Source: Streptomyces diastatochromogenes (lineage in GTDB: Bacteria > Actinomycetota > Actinomycetes > Streptomycetales > Streptomycetaceae). From it: a stretch of 64,000 nucleotides of DNA. Positions 1 through 7,328 of this stretch are shown piece by piece. Location of the stretch: assembly GCF_002242805.1 (NCBI RefSeq), contig NZ_MCGQ01000013.1, positions 192,540-256,539 of the forward strand, given 5' to 3'. The stretch's first letter is position 1; every line of letters starts with the position of its first letter. The notes under the pieces were generated by a model, which made no database searches, was not told where the DNA came from, and saw nothing but the letters and a program-made list of their open reading frames with translations. The translations under genes were made by a program, and so were the position numbers.

Positions 1-134
1 AAAAAGGGGCCACGAGATGATCTTGCAGCCTTGCGCGGCCGGCCCGTCACCTGTTCGACTCGACCTCGTTGGTGGTGGTGTAGAGGCCACGACCGTCGCT
101 GACCGGCTGCCCTGCGGAGACTGCCGGTTCCCTG

Positions 135-923
135 TCACTGGTGCGGCAGTGTGGTGAGGAAGTCCAGGACGAGCGGGCTTGCGACGGCGCGGAACTCCTC
201 GAAATAGGCGTGCCGCGCTCCGGGGATCATGTGAAGCCGGGCACCGGGGATGCGGCTGGCGAGCAGGGGAGCGTTGGCTGCGGGGTTGAGCAGGTCGTCG
301 CTGCCGTGCACGACCAGAGTGGGTGCGCTGATGCCGGGCAGGAGGTGCCACGCGTCGTGCTGGTTACTGGCCGCCAGGTGGCGGCGCTGGGCGTAGGCGG
401 GCATGGCCGGGTCGCCGAGTGTCCGGTAGGGGCCGGGGTGGGTCGCCAGCCAGGCCGGGGTGTACATCAGGTCGAGCAGGGCCTGTCGCGCCGCACCCGG
501 TTGCGTCTGTACCAGCGACCTGCGCACGTCGTTGTCGCGTTCGACGCCGTGCTGGCCGCCGGGCGACGTACAGCCGAGTACCAGGGCGCGCACCCGGTGC
601 GGATGACGGGCCGCGAGCTGCTGGGCCACGCGTCCGCCCATGGACGTGCCGTAGACGTCGGCCCGGTCGACACCGAGCTCGTCGAGCACCGCGATCACGT
701 CCTGCGCGAAGACCTCGGTGCTGTAGGGCCTGTCGGGCTTGTCGCTCTCGCCCGTACCGCGGTAGTCGAGCGTGAGGGTGCTGCGGTCGGCGTGGAAGTC
801 TTCGCGTACCCCGTCCCACCATTGGTGGTTGTTCGCCTGGCCCGCGAGCAGAACGAGCGGCGCTCCTGCACCTTGGACCTGGTAGGCGATACGGACCCCG
901 TCAGGCGTGATCGTGTGCTGCAT
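135..923 (-). CDS. alpha/beta-fold hydrolase
   Basis: A 262-aa cytoplasmic hydrolase without signal peptide. The nucleophile elbow GTSMGG places the catalytic Ser at residue 94; the DYRGTGES segment at 53-60 is the usual oxyanion-side loop; the acid is in GSDD (residues 207-210) and the base is His238 in GARHAY. The complete triad and the length fit the 3-oxoadipate enol-lactonase/esterase branch of the family, but the substrate cannot be told. It lies 247 nt downstream of the Lrp-type gene on the same strand, and that gap shows no gene, so it is probably transcribed alone. The 134 bases between it and the window edge show nothing recognisable. Confidence 0.9.
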   Translation of the reverse strand: MQHTITPDGVRIAYQVQGAGAPLVLLAGQANNHQWWDGVREDFHADRSTLTLDYRGTGESDKPDRPYSTEVFAQDVIAVLDELGVDRADVYGTSMGGRVAQQLAARHPHRVRALVLGCTSPGGQHGVERDNDVRRSLVQTQPGAARQALLDLMYTPAWLATHPGPYRTLGDPAMPAYAQRRHLAASNQHDAWHLLPGISAPTLVVHGSDDLLNPAANAPLLASRIPGARLHMIPGARHAYFEEFRAVASPLVLDFLTTLPHQ

Positions 924-1170
924 CGGTCCTTGACTCCTGGTGGGCGGGTTTCAGCGAGTGTAGTGACGCTGACGGCACCCGGCCCGCCGCAGTGCCTGGT
1001 TGGCGACGGGCGTCAGCCGCCAGCGGCGACCGTGCCGCCGAGCACCAGCAGGACGAGTCGGTGGCGTTCCCTGTGCGAACCGAACGGTACCGCTGGGGAA
1101 TGACCGACTCCGGCCGTCGCCAGGAGGGCCGGTGGACCGCCCGCTTTCCATGTGCAGCAGCGAGCGAGGC

Positions 1171-1629
1171 TCACTCGAAGCTTTTGATCAGCTTCATGGT
1201 CTGGTGCGACACGATGCGGTGCACGCCGGGGAGCTGCGTCATCTTCTCGGTCTGGAACCGCTCGTACGCGTTCCCGTCTGCGACGTCGACGCGGATGATG
1301 TAGTCGGGCACACCGAAGACTCGACGGACCTCTGTGACCTCGTCGAACGCGGCGACAGCTCGCTCGAACTGCTCCACCGTCTGCCTGTTGGTCATGGTGA
1401 TCTCCACAGACATGACCACGCAGAAGGGCCGGCCCGCGGCAACGGGATCGATCCTGGCCCGATAGCCGGTGATCACCCCTTCCTCCTCCAGGCGTTTGAC
1501 GCGGCGCAGACAGGGCGCCGGAGTCAGACCGACCCGAGCGGCCAGCTCGACGTTGCTCAATCGACCGTCCTTGGAGAGTTGAAACAAAATTGCTCTGTCA
1601 GTGGCATCAAGCTTCCTGGCGTTGCCCAT
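1171..1629 (-). CDS. Lrp/AsnC family transcriptional regulator
   Basis: A 152-aa feast/famine regulator. An N-terminal AsnC-type helix-turn-helix covers roughly residues 5-60 (LDATDRAILFQLSKDGR, then the recognition helix near LTPAPCLRRVKRLEEEGVI). A C-terminal RAM effector domain follows, where amino acids bind and the octamer forms. I start at the ATG at 1629 because upstream in-frame sequence is not family-like and the family begins just before LD-x-D-R-x-I. It is divergent from azlC, 62 nt away, so it very likely controls the azlCD-aminotransferase genes and itself, probably in response to a branched-chain or similar amino acid. A CATAAT -10 element sits 6 nt before the ATG, suggesting a leaderless mRNA. 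Confidence 0.9.
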   Translation of the reverse strand: MGNARKLDATDRAILFQLSKDGRLSNVELAARVGLTPAPCLRRVKRLEEEGVITGYRARIDPVAAGRPFCVVMSVEITMTNRQTVEQFERAVAAFDEVTEVRRVFGVPDYIIRVDVADGNAYERFQTEKMTQLPGVHRIVSHQTMKLIKSFE

Positions 1630-1691
1630 TCGAGCATTATGCACCCATCTATGGCAATCATTTGCTCCCGATACTGACATAAAATTGTCGA
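1630..1691. promoter_or_regulatory. divergent lrp/azlC promoter region, leaderless-type on both sides
   Basis: The 62-nt gap holds two -10-like hexamers. TAAAAT at 1680-1685 faces azlC and leaves exactly 6 nt to its ATG at 1692. CATAAT (complement of 1636-1641) faces the regulator and leaves exactly 6 nt to its ATG at 1629. Neither gene has a Shine-Dalgarno sequence in front. The predicted transcription starts therefore fall on or next to the start codons. Good -35 boxes are not visible, which fits regulator-dependent promoters. The stretch is AT-rich compared with its surroundings. Confidence 0.5.
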
Positions 1692-2438
1692 ATGACTTCC
1701 CCGGCGGTCGCCCCTTCCACGAGCCCTCCTCCCTCACCGACCACGGGCCTCGGCAACGAGGTTCGGGAAGGCTTGCGCATCGTCACGCCTGCGGCGCTGG
1801 CCGCCCTGCCGATGGGGTTGGCCTTCGGCGTCGTGGTGTCCCAGTCGCCCTTGGCATGGTGGTGGGGCCCGGTATTCGCGACGGTGATCTTCGCGGGTTC
1901 GCTGGAGTTCCTGGTTCTGGGGATGGTGGTGGCCGTGGCACCGCTGGCGCAGATCGCGGCAACGGCGTTCCTGGTGAACTTCCGCCATGTGTTCTACGCG
2001 CTGTCGTTCCCGTTGCATCGAGTGCACGGGCGCGGGGCGAAGGTGTACTCCACGTTCACGCTCACAGATGAGGCGTGGGCACTGACCACCGGTCCCCAGG
2101 CGCAGCGTTGGAGCAGGCGGCGCATCCTGACGATTCAGGCGGCGCTTCAGGTCATGTGGGTAGCTGCTGTCACCGTCGGCGCCCTGGTGGGGACCTTGAT
2201 CCCGGACAGCGTCGTCGGGCTGGACTTCGCGGTCACGGCGTTCTTCCTCGTCCTGACCATCGACGCGTTCCGCGTCCGGCGCAGTGTCCCTGCGCCCGTC
2301 ATCGCGCTGCTGTGCGCCCTGGGCTCGTACCTGCTGTTCGGGGACGGAATGCTCGTGGCCGCCATGACCGCCTTCGTCGCGATCCTGCTCATCCAGTACG
2401 CGCTCACCCGCGTCAAGCGCAGGAGCGCGCATGCCTGA
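1692..2438 (+). CDS. azlC: AzlC family branched-chain amino acid permease (large subunit)
   Basis: A 248-aa polytopic membrane protein. After a Pro/Ser-rich cytoplasmic N-terminus the AzlC domain starts near residue 25 (EGLRIVTPAALAALPMGLAFG). It has the family's FAGSLEF and NFRHVFYAL signatures and several hydrophobic helices. AzlC with AzlD forms the BrnFE/AzlCD-type exporter for branched-chain amino acids and methionine at the plasma membrane. The stop overlaps the start of the next gene (azlD) by 8 nt, implying translational coupling. The divergent Lrp regulator is the obvious controller, as in brnFE/lrp and azlB/azlCD loci. Confidence 0.9.
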   Translation: MTSPAVAPSTSPPPSPTTGLGNEVREGLRIVTPAALAALPMGLAFGVVVSQSPLAWWWGPVFATVIFAGSLEFLVLGMVVAVAPLAQIAATAFLVNFRHVFYALSFPLHRVHGRGAKVYSTFTLTDEAWALTTGPQAQRWSRRRILTIQAALQVMWVAAVTVGALVGTLIPDSVVGLDFAVTAFFLVLTIDAFRVRRSVPAPVIALLCALGSYLLFGDGMLVAAMTAFVAILLIQYALTRVKRRSAHA

Positions 2439-2766
2439 GCCGACGTACATCATCACGGCCGTACTCGTCTCCTCGGCCGTCACCTGGGCGCTTCGGGCAG
2501 CGCCGTTCGCCTTCCTCGCGCCGATCCGTCACAGCGCACTGCTGCCGTACCTGAACGAGAGCATGCCCGTCGGCGTGCTGACGATTCTGGCCTTCTACAC
2601 CCTGCGCCACACACCGGTCGACATCGCGCCGCAGACCGCGGCAGCCGCGGCCGCCCTGGTGACCACCGCGGCACTGCACATCTGGCGCAAGAACGCCGTC
2701 CTCAGCGTCGTCGGCGGAACGACCGTGCACGTCGCGATCGCCTCCACCCTGCCTCTCTTCTCCTAG
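2431..2766 (+). CDS. azlD: AzlD family small subunit of branched-chain amino acid exporter
   Basis: A 111-aa protein with about four hydrophobic helices, the AzlD family length. It starts inside the end of azlC (8-nt overlap), the arrangement normally seen for this two-component carrier. Residues MPEPTYIITAVLVSSAVTW form the first helix, and RAAPFAFLAPIRHS is the family's cytoplasmic loop. It is expected to pair with AzlC in the plasma membrane. The aminotransferase that follows 35 nt later is in the same orientation and is probably in the same transcript. Confidence 0.88.
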   Translation: MPEPTYIITAVLVSSAVTWALRAAPFAFLAPIRHSALLPYLNESMPVGVLTILAFYTLRHTPVDIAPQTAAAAAALVTTAALHIWRKNAVLSVVGGTTVHVAIASTLPLFS

Positions 2767-2801
2767 TCCGCCAGTCCGCGCACTCCGAAAGGCCCCATGA
2801 G

Positions 2802-4001
2802 ATGACCACTGCCGACAGCGGCGCCGCCGCCGTCCCTGCTCTCGCCGCCCGCACCTCTGCCGTGGGCGGATCGCCCGTCCGGGAGATCCTGGCGCTGACC
2901 GCCCGCCCCGACGTCATCTCGTTCGCGGGCGGCCTTCCCGCCCCCGAGCTCTTCGACGCGGAGGGCATCCGCGCGGCCTACGACGCGGTGTTGCGCGAGT
3001 CACCGCGGCAAGTGCTGCAGTACTCGACCACCGAAGGCGATCCGTCGCTGCGCGCGGCCGTCGCCGCCCGGCTCACCACGCGCGGCCTCCCGACCGGACC
3101 CGAGGAGCTGCTGGTCACCGGCGGCTCGCAGCAGGGACTGTCGCTGCTGGCTTCGGCCCTGCTGGAACCCGGCGACACGATCCTGGTCGAAGACCCGACC
3201 TACCTCGCCGCGCTGCAGTGCTTCGGACTCGCCGGCGCGCGGATCATCGCGGCCCCCACCGACGCGGACGGCATCATGCCGGACGCGCTCGACGCGCTCG
3301 TCGCGGCGGAACGGCCCAAGCTGCTGTATCTGGTGCCCAACTTCCAGAACCCGACCGGCCGGACGCTGCCGCTCGCCCGCCGCAGGGCGGTCGCGGAGGT
3401 CGCGGCGCGGCGCGGGCTCTGGATCATCGAGGACGACCCGTACGGCGAACTGCGCTTCAGCGGCGAGCCGGTGCAGTGGGTCGCGGGCTGCGCCGGGGCA
3501 GAGGACCGCACGGTGCTGCTGAGCAGCTTCTCCAAGGTGCTGGCCCCCGGGCTGCGGCTCGGCTGGCTGCGCGGCCCGGCCGCACTCCGGCGCGCCTGCG
3601 TGATCGCCAAGCAGGCCGCCGACCTGCACACCTCGACGGTCGACCAGGCCGCCGCGGCCCGCTACCTCGCCGACTGCGACCTGGACGCTCACCTCGCCAC
3701 CGTCCGCGACGCCTACCGCGAGCGCCGCGACGCCCTGCTCGCCGGCCTCCCGGACGCGCTGCCCGCCGGCAGCAGCTGGAATCGCCCGGACGGCGGCATG
3801 TTCCTCTGGGCCCGCCTCCCCTCCGGCCACGACGCGACCGCCCTGCTCCCGCAAGCGGTCGCCCACAACGTGGCCTACGTCCCCGGCGCCCCCTTCTTCG
3901 CCGGCCACCCGGACCCGGCGACGCTGCGCCTGTCGTTCACCACCCACACCCCCGCCGAGATCGCGGACGGCCTGAACCGCTTGGCCAAAGCCCTGAGCTG
4001 A
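2802..4001 (+). CDS. PLP-dependent aminotransferase, class I/II (2-aminoadipate/MocR-like group)
   Basis: A 399-aa fold-type I PLP enzyme without an N-terminal GntR domain. It has FAGGLPAPELF near the N-terminus, the PNFQNPTG cofactor/substrate motif near residue 182, EDDPYGELRF near 206, and the Schiff-base lysine in SSFSKVLAPG (Lys245). The C-terminal arginine that binds the alpha-carboxylate lies in TLRLSFT. The sequence type matches 2-aminoadipate/aromatic/branched-chain transaminases. Following azlCD under an Lrp regulator, it probably interconverts a branched-chain or related amino acid and its keto acid. The substrate is inferred from context only. Confidence 0.88.
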   Translation: MTTADSGAAAVPALAARTSAVGGSPVREILALTARPDVISFAGGLPAPELFDAEGIRAAYDAVLRESPRQVLQYSTTEGDPSLRAAVAARLTTRGLPTGPEELLVTGGSQQGLSLLASALLEPGDTILVEDPTYLAALQCFGLAGARIIAAPTDADGIMPDALDALVAAERPKLLYLVPNFQNPTGRTLPLARRRAVAEVAARRGLWIIEDDPYGELRFSGEPVQWVAGCAGAEDRTVLLSSFSKVLAPGLRLGWLRGPAALRRACVIAKQAADLHTSTVDQAAAARYLADCDLDAHLATVRDAYRERRDALLAGLPDALPAGSSWNRPDGGMFLWARLPSGHDATALLPQAVAHNVAYVPGAPFFAGHPDPATLRLSFTTHTPAEIADGLNRLAKALS

Positions 4002-4115
4002 CCCCAGCCCTGTCGAACTGTCACCCGGTCCTGGTTACGGCCTGCTGGAACCCGGCCACTAGATCCTCCGGCACCGTCTCGAAGTACGACGACGCGGGCG
4101 CAGGGATCTGGCTGT

Positions 4116-4781
4116 TCATGGGCGCGGGGTCGTCCGGAAGTCCTGTCGCACCAGGGTTTTACCGTTCGGCAAGGGATACTCGCAGCGACCCAGGTCTGCG
4201 AACCCTGCATCCGACATCGCTGAGGTCAGCGTCTCGGGGTCGATGTCCGATGACACCGAGGCGAGAGCGTCGAACGACGATGAGTAGTCCGTCGAGCTGA
4301 CGAAGCCTGCCGCGTCGTTGCGCTGGATCACGCACGACAGCACGCCGATGGAGCGGGCGTTCGCGGCCGAGAAGGCGACGAACTCTTCGGCGCCCACGTA
4401 CTCGATGATGAGGTTGGCGATGAGGAGGTCGACGCGCTCGATCCGCACGGAACGGTCGATGCTCGTCTCGATCAGCTGGAGGCGAGCGCCGAGGGTGTCG
4501 CGATACCGGGTCTCGCAGGCGTCGAGGTAGTCGGGGTTGATGTCGTACCCGTAGACGGCATCCGTGGTCTCCGGGTCGATGAGGTCGAGTCCGTTGCCTC
4601 CCGCGACTCCCAGCACCCCGATCGCACGGAACGGGTACGCCGCGAGCTGTTCCCCGGTGATATCGCGGAGCCGCTGGAGCTGCCCGACCCTCGGGTCGCC
4701 CATGTGCCGCTCGTACACGTCGAGGTGAATCCCACGCCAAGGATGCTCTGGCGCGCTTCGGCGGCGATCGGAAGCGGTCAT
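4116..4781 (-). CDS. class I SAM-dependent methyltransferase
   Basis: A 221-aa Rossmann-fold methyltransferase. Motif I appears as GVLGVAGGNGLD, followed by the acidic end of beta-2 in YGYDINPDY (motif II) and a motif-IV-like DLLIANLIIEYV. The start at 4781 (MTASDRRR) is the first that fits; sequence further upstream is not domain-like. The substrate is unknown. A C-terminal segment with LPNGKTLVRQDF resembles small-molecule methyltransferases. It is monocistronic and convergent with the aminotransferase gene, from which it is separated by 114 nt. Confidence 0.8.
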   Translation of the reverse strand: MTASDRRRSAPEHPWRGIHLDVYERHMGDPRVGQLQRLRDITGEQLAAYPFRAIGVLGVAGGNGLDLIDPETTDAVYGYDINPDYLDACETRYRDTLGARLQLIETSIDRSVRIERVDLLIANLIIEYVGAEEFVAFSAANARSIGVLSCVIQRNDAAGFVSSTDYSSSFDALASVSSDIDPETLTSAMSDAGFADLGRCEYPLPNGKTLVRQDFRTTPRP

Positions 4782-4953
4782 CGCGCCGGCCCAGACGGGT
4801 GCTGTCGTGGCTGCATCGGTTGGTCCACCTTTCAATCGCTGCGCCGATTCAAACAGAGGTATTGGCGGAAAGCGTCGTGCCGCCCCATACACGCGCAGAG
4901 ATGCCGCAGAGCGCGGCGTGCCGGGCCTTGAGGGTGATGAGGACCTGCACGGC

Positions 4954-5421
4954 TCAGGGACGGGTGGGGGTGGTGTGGTCGATCAGGTTGTCGGGGCCCA
5001 GCGGCACTTCGTGGAGGAGCAGTCGGCTGCGCAGTTCGCGCACGCCCGCGTCCCCCTTGAGGCGGTCGATGACGCTCTCGAACTCGTGGGCGTCGGTGCA
5101 GACCACGCGCAGCTGGTAGTCGTACTCGCCGGTGAGCCGCATCGCGCCGACCACCTGCGGGATCTGGGTGAGTTGTTGCTCGAAGGCGGCACGGTCGACG
5201 CCGTCGCGCAGCCGGATGTCGCTGAGCATCTCCATGGTGCGGCCGAGGACGGCCAGGTCGATGTCGGCTCGGTAGCCGCGGATGATGCCGGCCTTCTGCA
5301 GTCTGCGGACCCGGTCGGCCACGGTGTTCGCCGAGAGGCGCACGTGTTGCCCCAGGTCCTGGTAGGTGGCGCGGCCGTCCCGCCGGAGAAGGACGAGGAG
5401 CTGCCGGTCGATACGGTCCAT
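4954..5421 (-). CDS. Lrp/AsnC family transcriptional regulator (second copy)
   Basis: A 155-aa regulator starting MDRIDRQLLVLLRRDGRATY. An AsnC-type helix-turn-helix occupies residues 1-55 (recognition helix near LSANTVADRVRRLQKAGII) and a RAM domain the remainder. The ATG at 5421 is chosen because it gives the exact family N-terminus; the frame stays open far upstream only because it runs through the GC-rich neighbour. It is divergent from a membrane protein gene 120 nt away and probably controls it. It is only distantly similar to the Lrp protein at 1171-1629, so it is not a recent duplicate. Confidence 0.88.
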   Translation of the reverse strand: MDRIDRQLLVLLRRDGRATYQDLGQHVRLSANTVADRVRRLQKAGIIRGYRADIDLAVLGRTMEMLSDIRLRDGVDRAAFEQQLTQIPQVVGAMRLTGEYDYQLRVVCTDAHEFESVIDRLKGDAGVRELRSRLLLHEVPLGPDNLIDHTTPTRP

Positions 5422-5541
5422 GCAGGGATCGTAGGATTCCTCGGCCCCATCGCGCATCTGCCGAGGATTAATCGGCCCCATGTCCGTAAGCGGGTCTATA
5501 TCCGAATCTGAATCGGGAGTTCTTCCGGCAGGGTCGAGGTC

Positions 5542-6378
5542 ATGGAAATGCTGCTGTTCCGTGTCGCTCTGGCGCCTTCGGTTGTTCTGCTCGCCTCCGT
5601 CCTCGCCCGAAGGCTGGGTCCGCGCTTCGGCGGGCAGCTCCTGGGTGCTCCGACGACGACGGGGCCGTTCCTGGTGCTGATGTGTCTGACCTCCGGGCAC
5701 CGGGCGGCTGCCGGAGCGGCACTCGGAGCGGTGACAGGGCAGCTGGTGGTGGTGTGTTTCGCCCTGGCCTACGGGCAGTTCGCGCCCAGGGTGCGGCCCC
5801 GGCAGGCCCTCGGGGCGGCCCTTGCGGCCAGTGGCGCGGCAGCGGCGCTGGGCATCGCCGTGGACGACGCGTGGCTGACGGCCGCGTTGGCCGGTGCGGC
5901 GATCGCGGCCGGGCTGTGGACCTGGCCCGAGTCCGGTGCCGAGGCGCGTACACCGCGCCGGGAGGGCAGCAGGGAGCTGCCGATACGGATGGCAGTATCG
6001 GGAGCGGCGGTCACCGTAGCCCTCGCTGCCTCGCAGACTCTGGGGCCGACGCTGGGCGGCATGCTCTCGTCGCTGCCGGTACTGCTGGCGGTGATGGCTC
6101 CCGGCCTGCACCGGTCGACCGGACCGCGGGCGGCGGTGGAACTGACCCACGGTGCGCTGACCGCGGCGGCCGGCAGCACCGTGTTCCTGCTGGTGCTGGC
6201 CGCCGCCCTCGGTCCGTTCGGTGCGCCCGCGGCATTCGTGCTGGCCGCTGCGGGGATGGTGCTCACGAACGGGCTCCTGCGGGCGGCCCTCGCCGGACAC
6301 GGAACCGACGGATCACAACAGCCATCACCCACGCAGCGGTTGCACATCACGCGGCGAACACGGTGGAGGCGAGAATGA
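5542..6378 (+). CDS. polytopic membrane protein of unknown function
   Basis: A 278-aa protein made almost entirely of hydrophobic helices (about nine), rich in Ala, Gly and Leu. Two similar halves are suggested: ARRLGPRFGGQLLGAPTTTG near residue 25 and SQTLGPTLGGMLSSLPVLL near residue 165 share a LGP-x-x-GG-x-L pattern. This points to an internally duplicated transporter or channel. The ATG at 5542 has a GAGG Shine-Dalgarno sequence about 5 nt upstream. It is divergent from an Lrp-type regulator, so an amino-acid-related role is plausible but unproven. The C-terminal 25 residues are polar and Arg-rich. Confidence 0.75.
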   Translation: MEMLLFRVALAPSVVLLASVLARRLGPRFGGQLLGAPTTTGPFLVLMCLTSGHRAAAGAALGAVTGQLVVVCFALAYGQFAPRVRPRQALGAALAASGAAAALGIAVDDAWLTAALAGAAIAAGLWTWPESGAEARTPRREGSRELPIRMAVSGAAVTVALAASQTLGPTLGGMLSSLPVLLAVMAPGLHRSTGPRAAVELTHGALTAAAGSTVFLLVLAAALGPFGAPAAFVLAAAGMVLTNGLLRAALAGHGTDGSQQPSPTQRLHITRRTRWRRE

Positions 6379-6429
6379 CCAGCAGGCCGGTCGCGACCAG
6401 CGCGCTCAGCAGGAAGTCGCGGCGTCACG

Positions 6430-6706
6430 GGAGGGTCTCCCATGTGGGGGCCTGTACGACGGCGGCACCCCCGTCTACGTGACCGCCCGCCCGGCTGGCG
6501 AGGACGCCAACGAGCTCGGTCTCATCGTGCACGGCCCGGACAGCAGCAAACTCATCGGCCAGGTCAACGACCTCCTGCGGCGCTGAGGTCAGGAGAGGTT
6601 CCAGCAGCCCGTCGTCACCGCCTACCCCGCAAGCGCCCCCGACGACCGGCTCGCCGCCGGTGTCCGCGTCACGCGGCCCGAGACCCGCCTGACCATCGGC
6701 TGGTGA
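6430..6706 (+). pseudogene. remnant of an unidentified gene, interrupted by an in-frame TGA
   Basis: One reading frame looks protein-like (LYDGGTPVYVTARPAGED, then IVHGPDSSKLIGQVNDLLRR) up to a TGA at 6584-6586. The same frame continues without shift (FQQPVVTAYPASAPDD, then VRVTRPETRLTIGW) to a TGA at 6704-6706. No credible start or N-terminal domain precedes it, since the frame runs back into the preceding membrane-protein gene. I read this as the C-terminal part of an old gene, truncated beside the mobile element and carrying a nonsense change. The family is not recognised. Confidence 0.4.
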
Positions 6707-6770
6707 CGACCCAGAACGCGGTAGGTGGCAGCGCGTCCTCGTCCAGACGAGTAGATCCCTAGCGCAGCAC

Positions 6771-6816
6771 CAGGGGGCGGCTGGCCGGCATTCATCGGCC
6801 AGGCAGCCGCCCCCTG
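6771..6816 (-). terminator. hairpin terminator behind the recombinase operon
   Basis: A perfect 13-bp stem, CAGGGGGCGGCTG (6771-6783) with CAGCCGCCCCCTG (6804-6816), carries an inner TGGCC/GGCCA pairing in the loop. It lies 29 nt downstream of the last gene of the minus-strand recombinase operon. It could also mark the left border of that element. Confidence 0.6.
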
Positions 6817-6844
6817 TATGTGAATGTCGTCAGCTGCATGACCC

Positions 6845-7327
6845 CTACGGCGCCGTGCCCACTCGGCCGGGCGGGATCCTGCGAACGTTGCCGAGGCCCG
6901 TGCTCTGTTCCCGTAGGCGCTCGATTTCCAGGTGCTGGGCAGCAATTTGAGACAGGGCGCGTCGTTTGAGGTCCTTGAGCGTCTCAAGTTCGGCGTCCCG
7001 CTGTTCGAGCCGGGTCTTGAGGGTGGCGTTGGCCTCCTTGAGCCGCTCGATCTGCACGGTTCGGGGGTCGGGGACCGTTCCGGCATCCCTGAGGGCGGTC
7101 AAGCGCCGTTCGAACTCTTGGGCCAGGTGCTGATACGGGCCCTTTCTGGCAGTGCCGTCGCGGTTCTTCTTGGCGTAGAAGGCGGTGCGGGGCACCCCGG
7201 CCTCGCTCGCCAGGGTTCGGAGGTCGCACTTGCCGCCGGGCGGCAAGTCGCCGCGCAGCAGCCGGTCCATCGCCGCGCGGATCGCCTCCTCGTTATGGGC
7301 TCGGGTGTCCTCGCTGATACGTCCCAT
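6845..7327 (-). CDS. TnpC/DUF6262-like accessory protein of the recombinase module
   Basis: A 160-aa protein. The N-terminal half (MGRISEDTRAHNEEAIRAAM, later LRTLASEAGVPRTAFY) resembles a small helix-turn-helix DNA-binding region. The C-terminal half, from about residue 85, is a predicted coiled coil (ERLKEANATLKTRLEQRD). This is the third gene that normally follows the two tyrosine recombinases in Tn554-type modules, where the TnpC homologue influences the efficiency and orientation of transposition. It starts 1 nt after the recombinase B stop codon, so it is coupled to it. It looks intact. Confidence 0.75.
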   Translation of the reverse strand: MGRISEDTRAHNEEAIRAAMDRLLRGDLPPGGKCDLRTLASEAGVPRTAFYAKKNRDGTARKGPYQHLAQEFERRLTALRDAGTVPDPRTVQIERLKEANATLKTRLEQRDAELETLKDLKRRALSQIAAQHLEIERLREQSTGLGNVRRIPPGRVGTAP

Positions 7328-7328
7328 G

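Noticed and set aside
5422..6300. N-terminal extension of the second Lrp gene to 448 aa
   Set aside because: The extension is the antisense of the membrane protein gene and has Gln/Arg-rich shadow composition; the Lrp fold starts at 5421.
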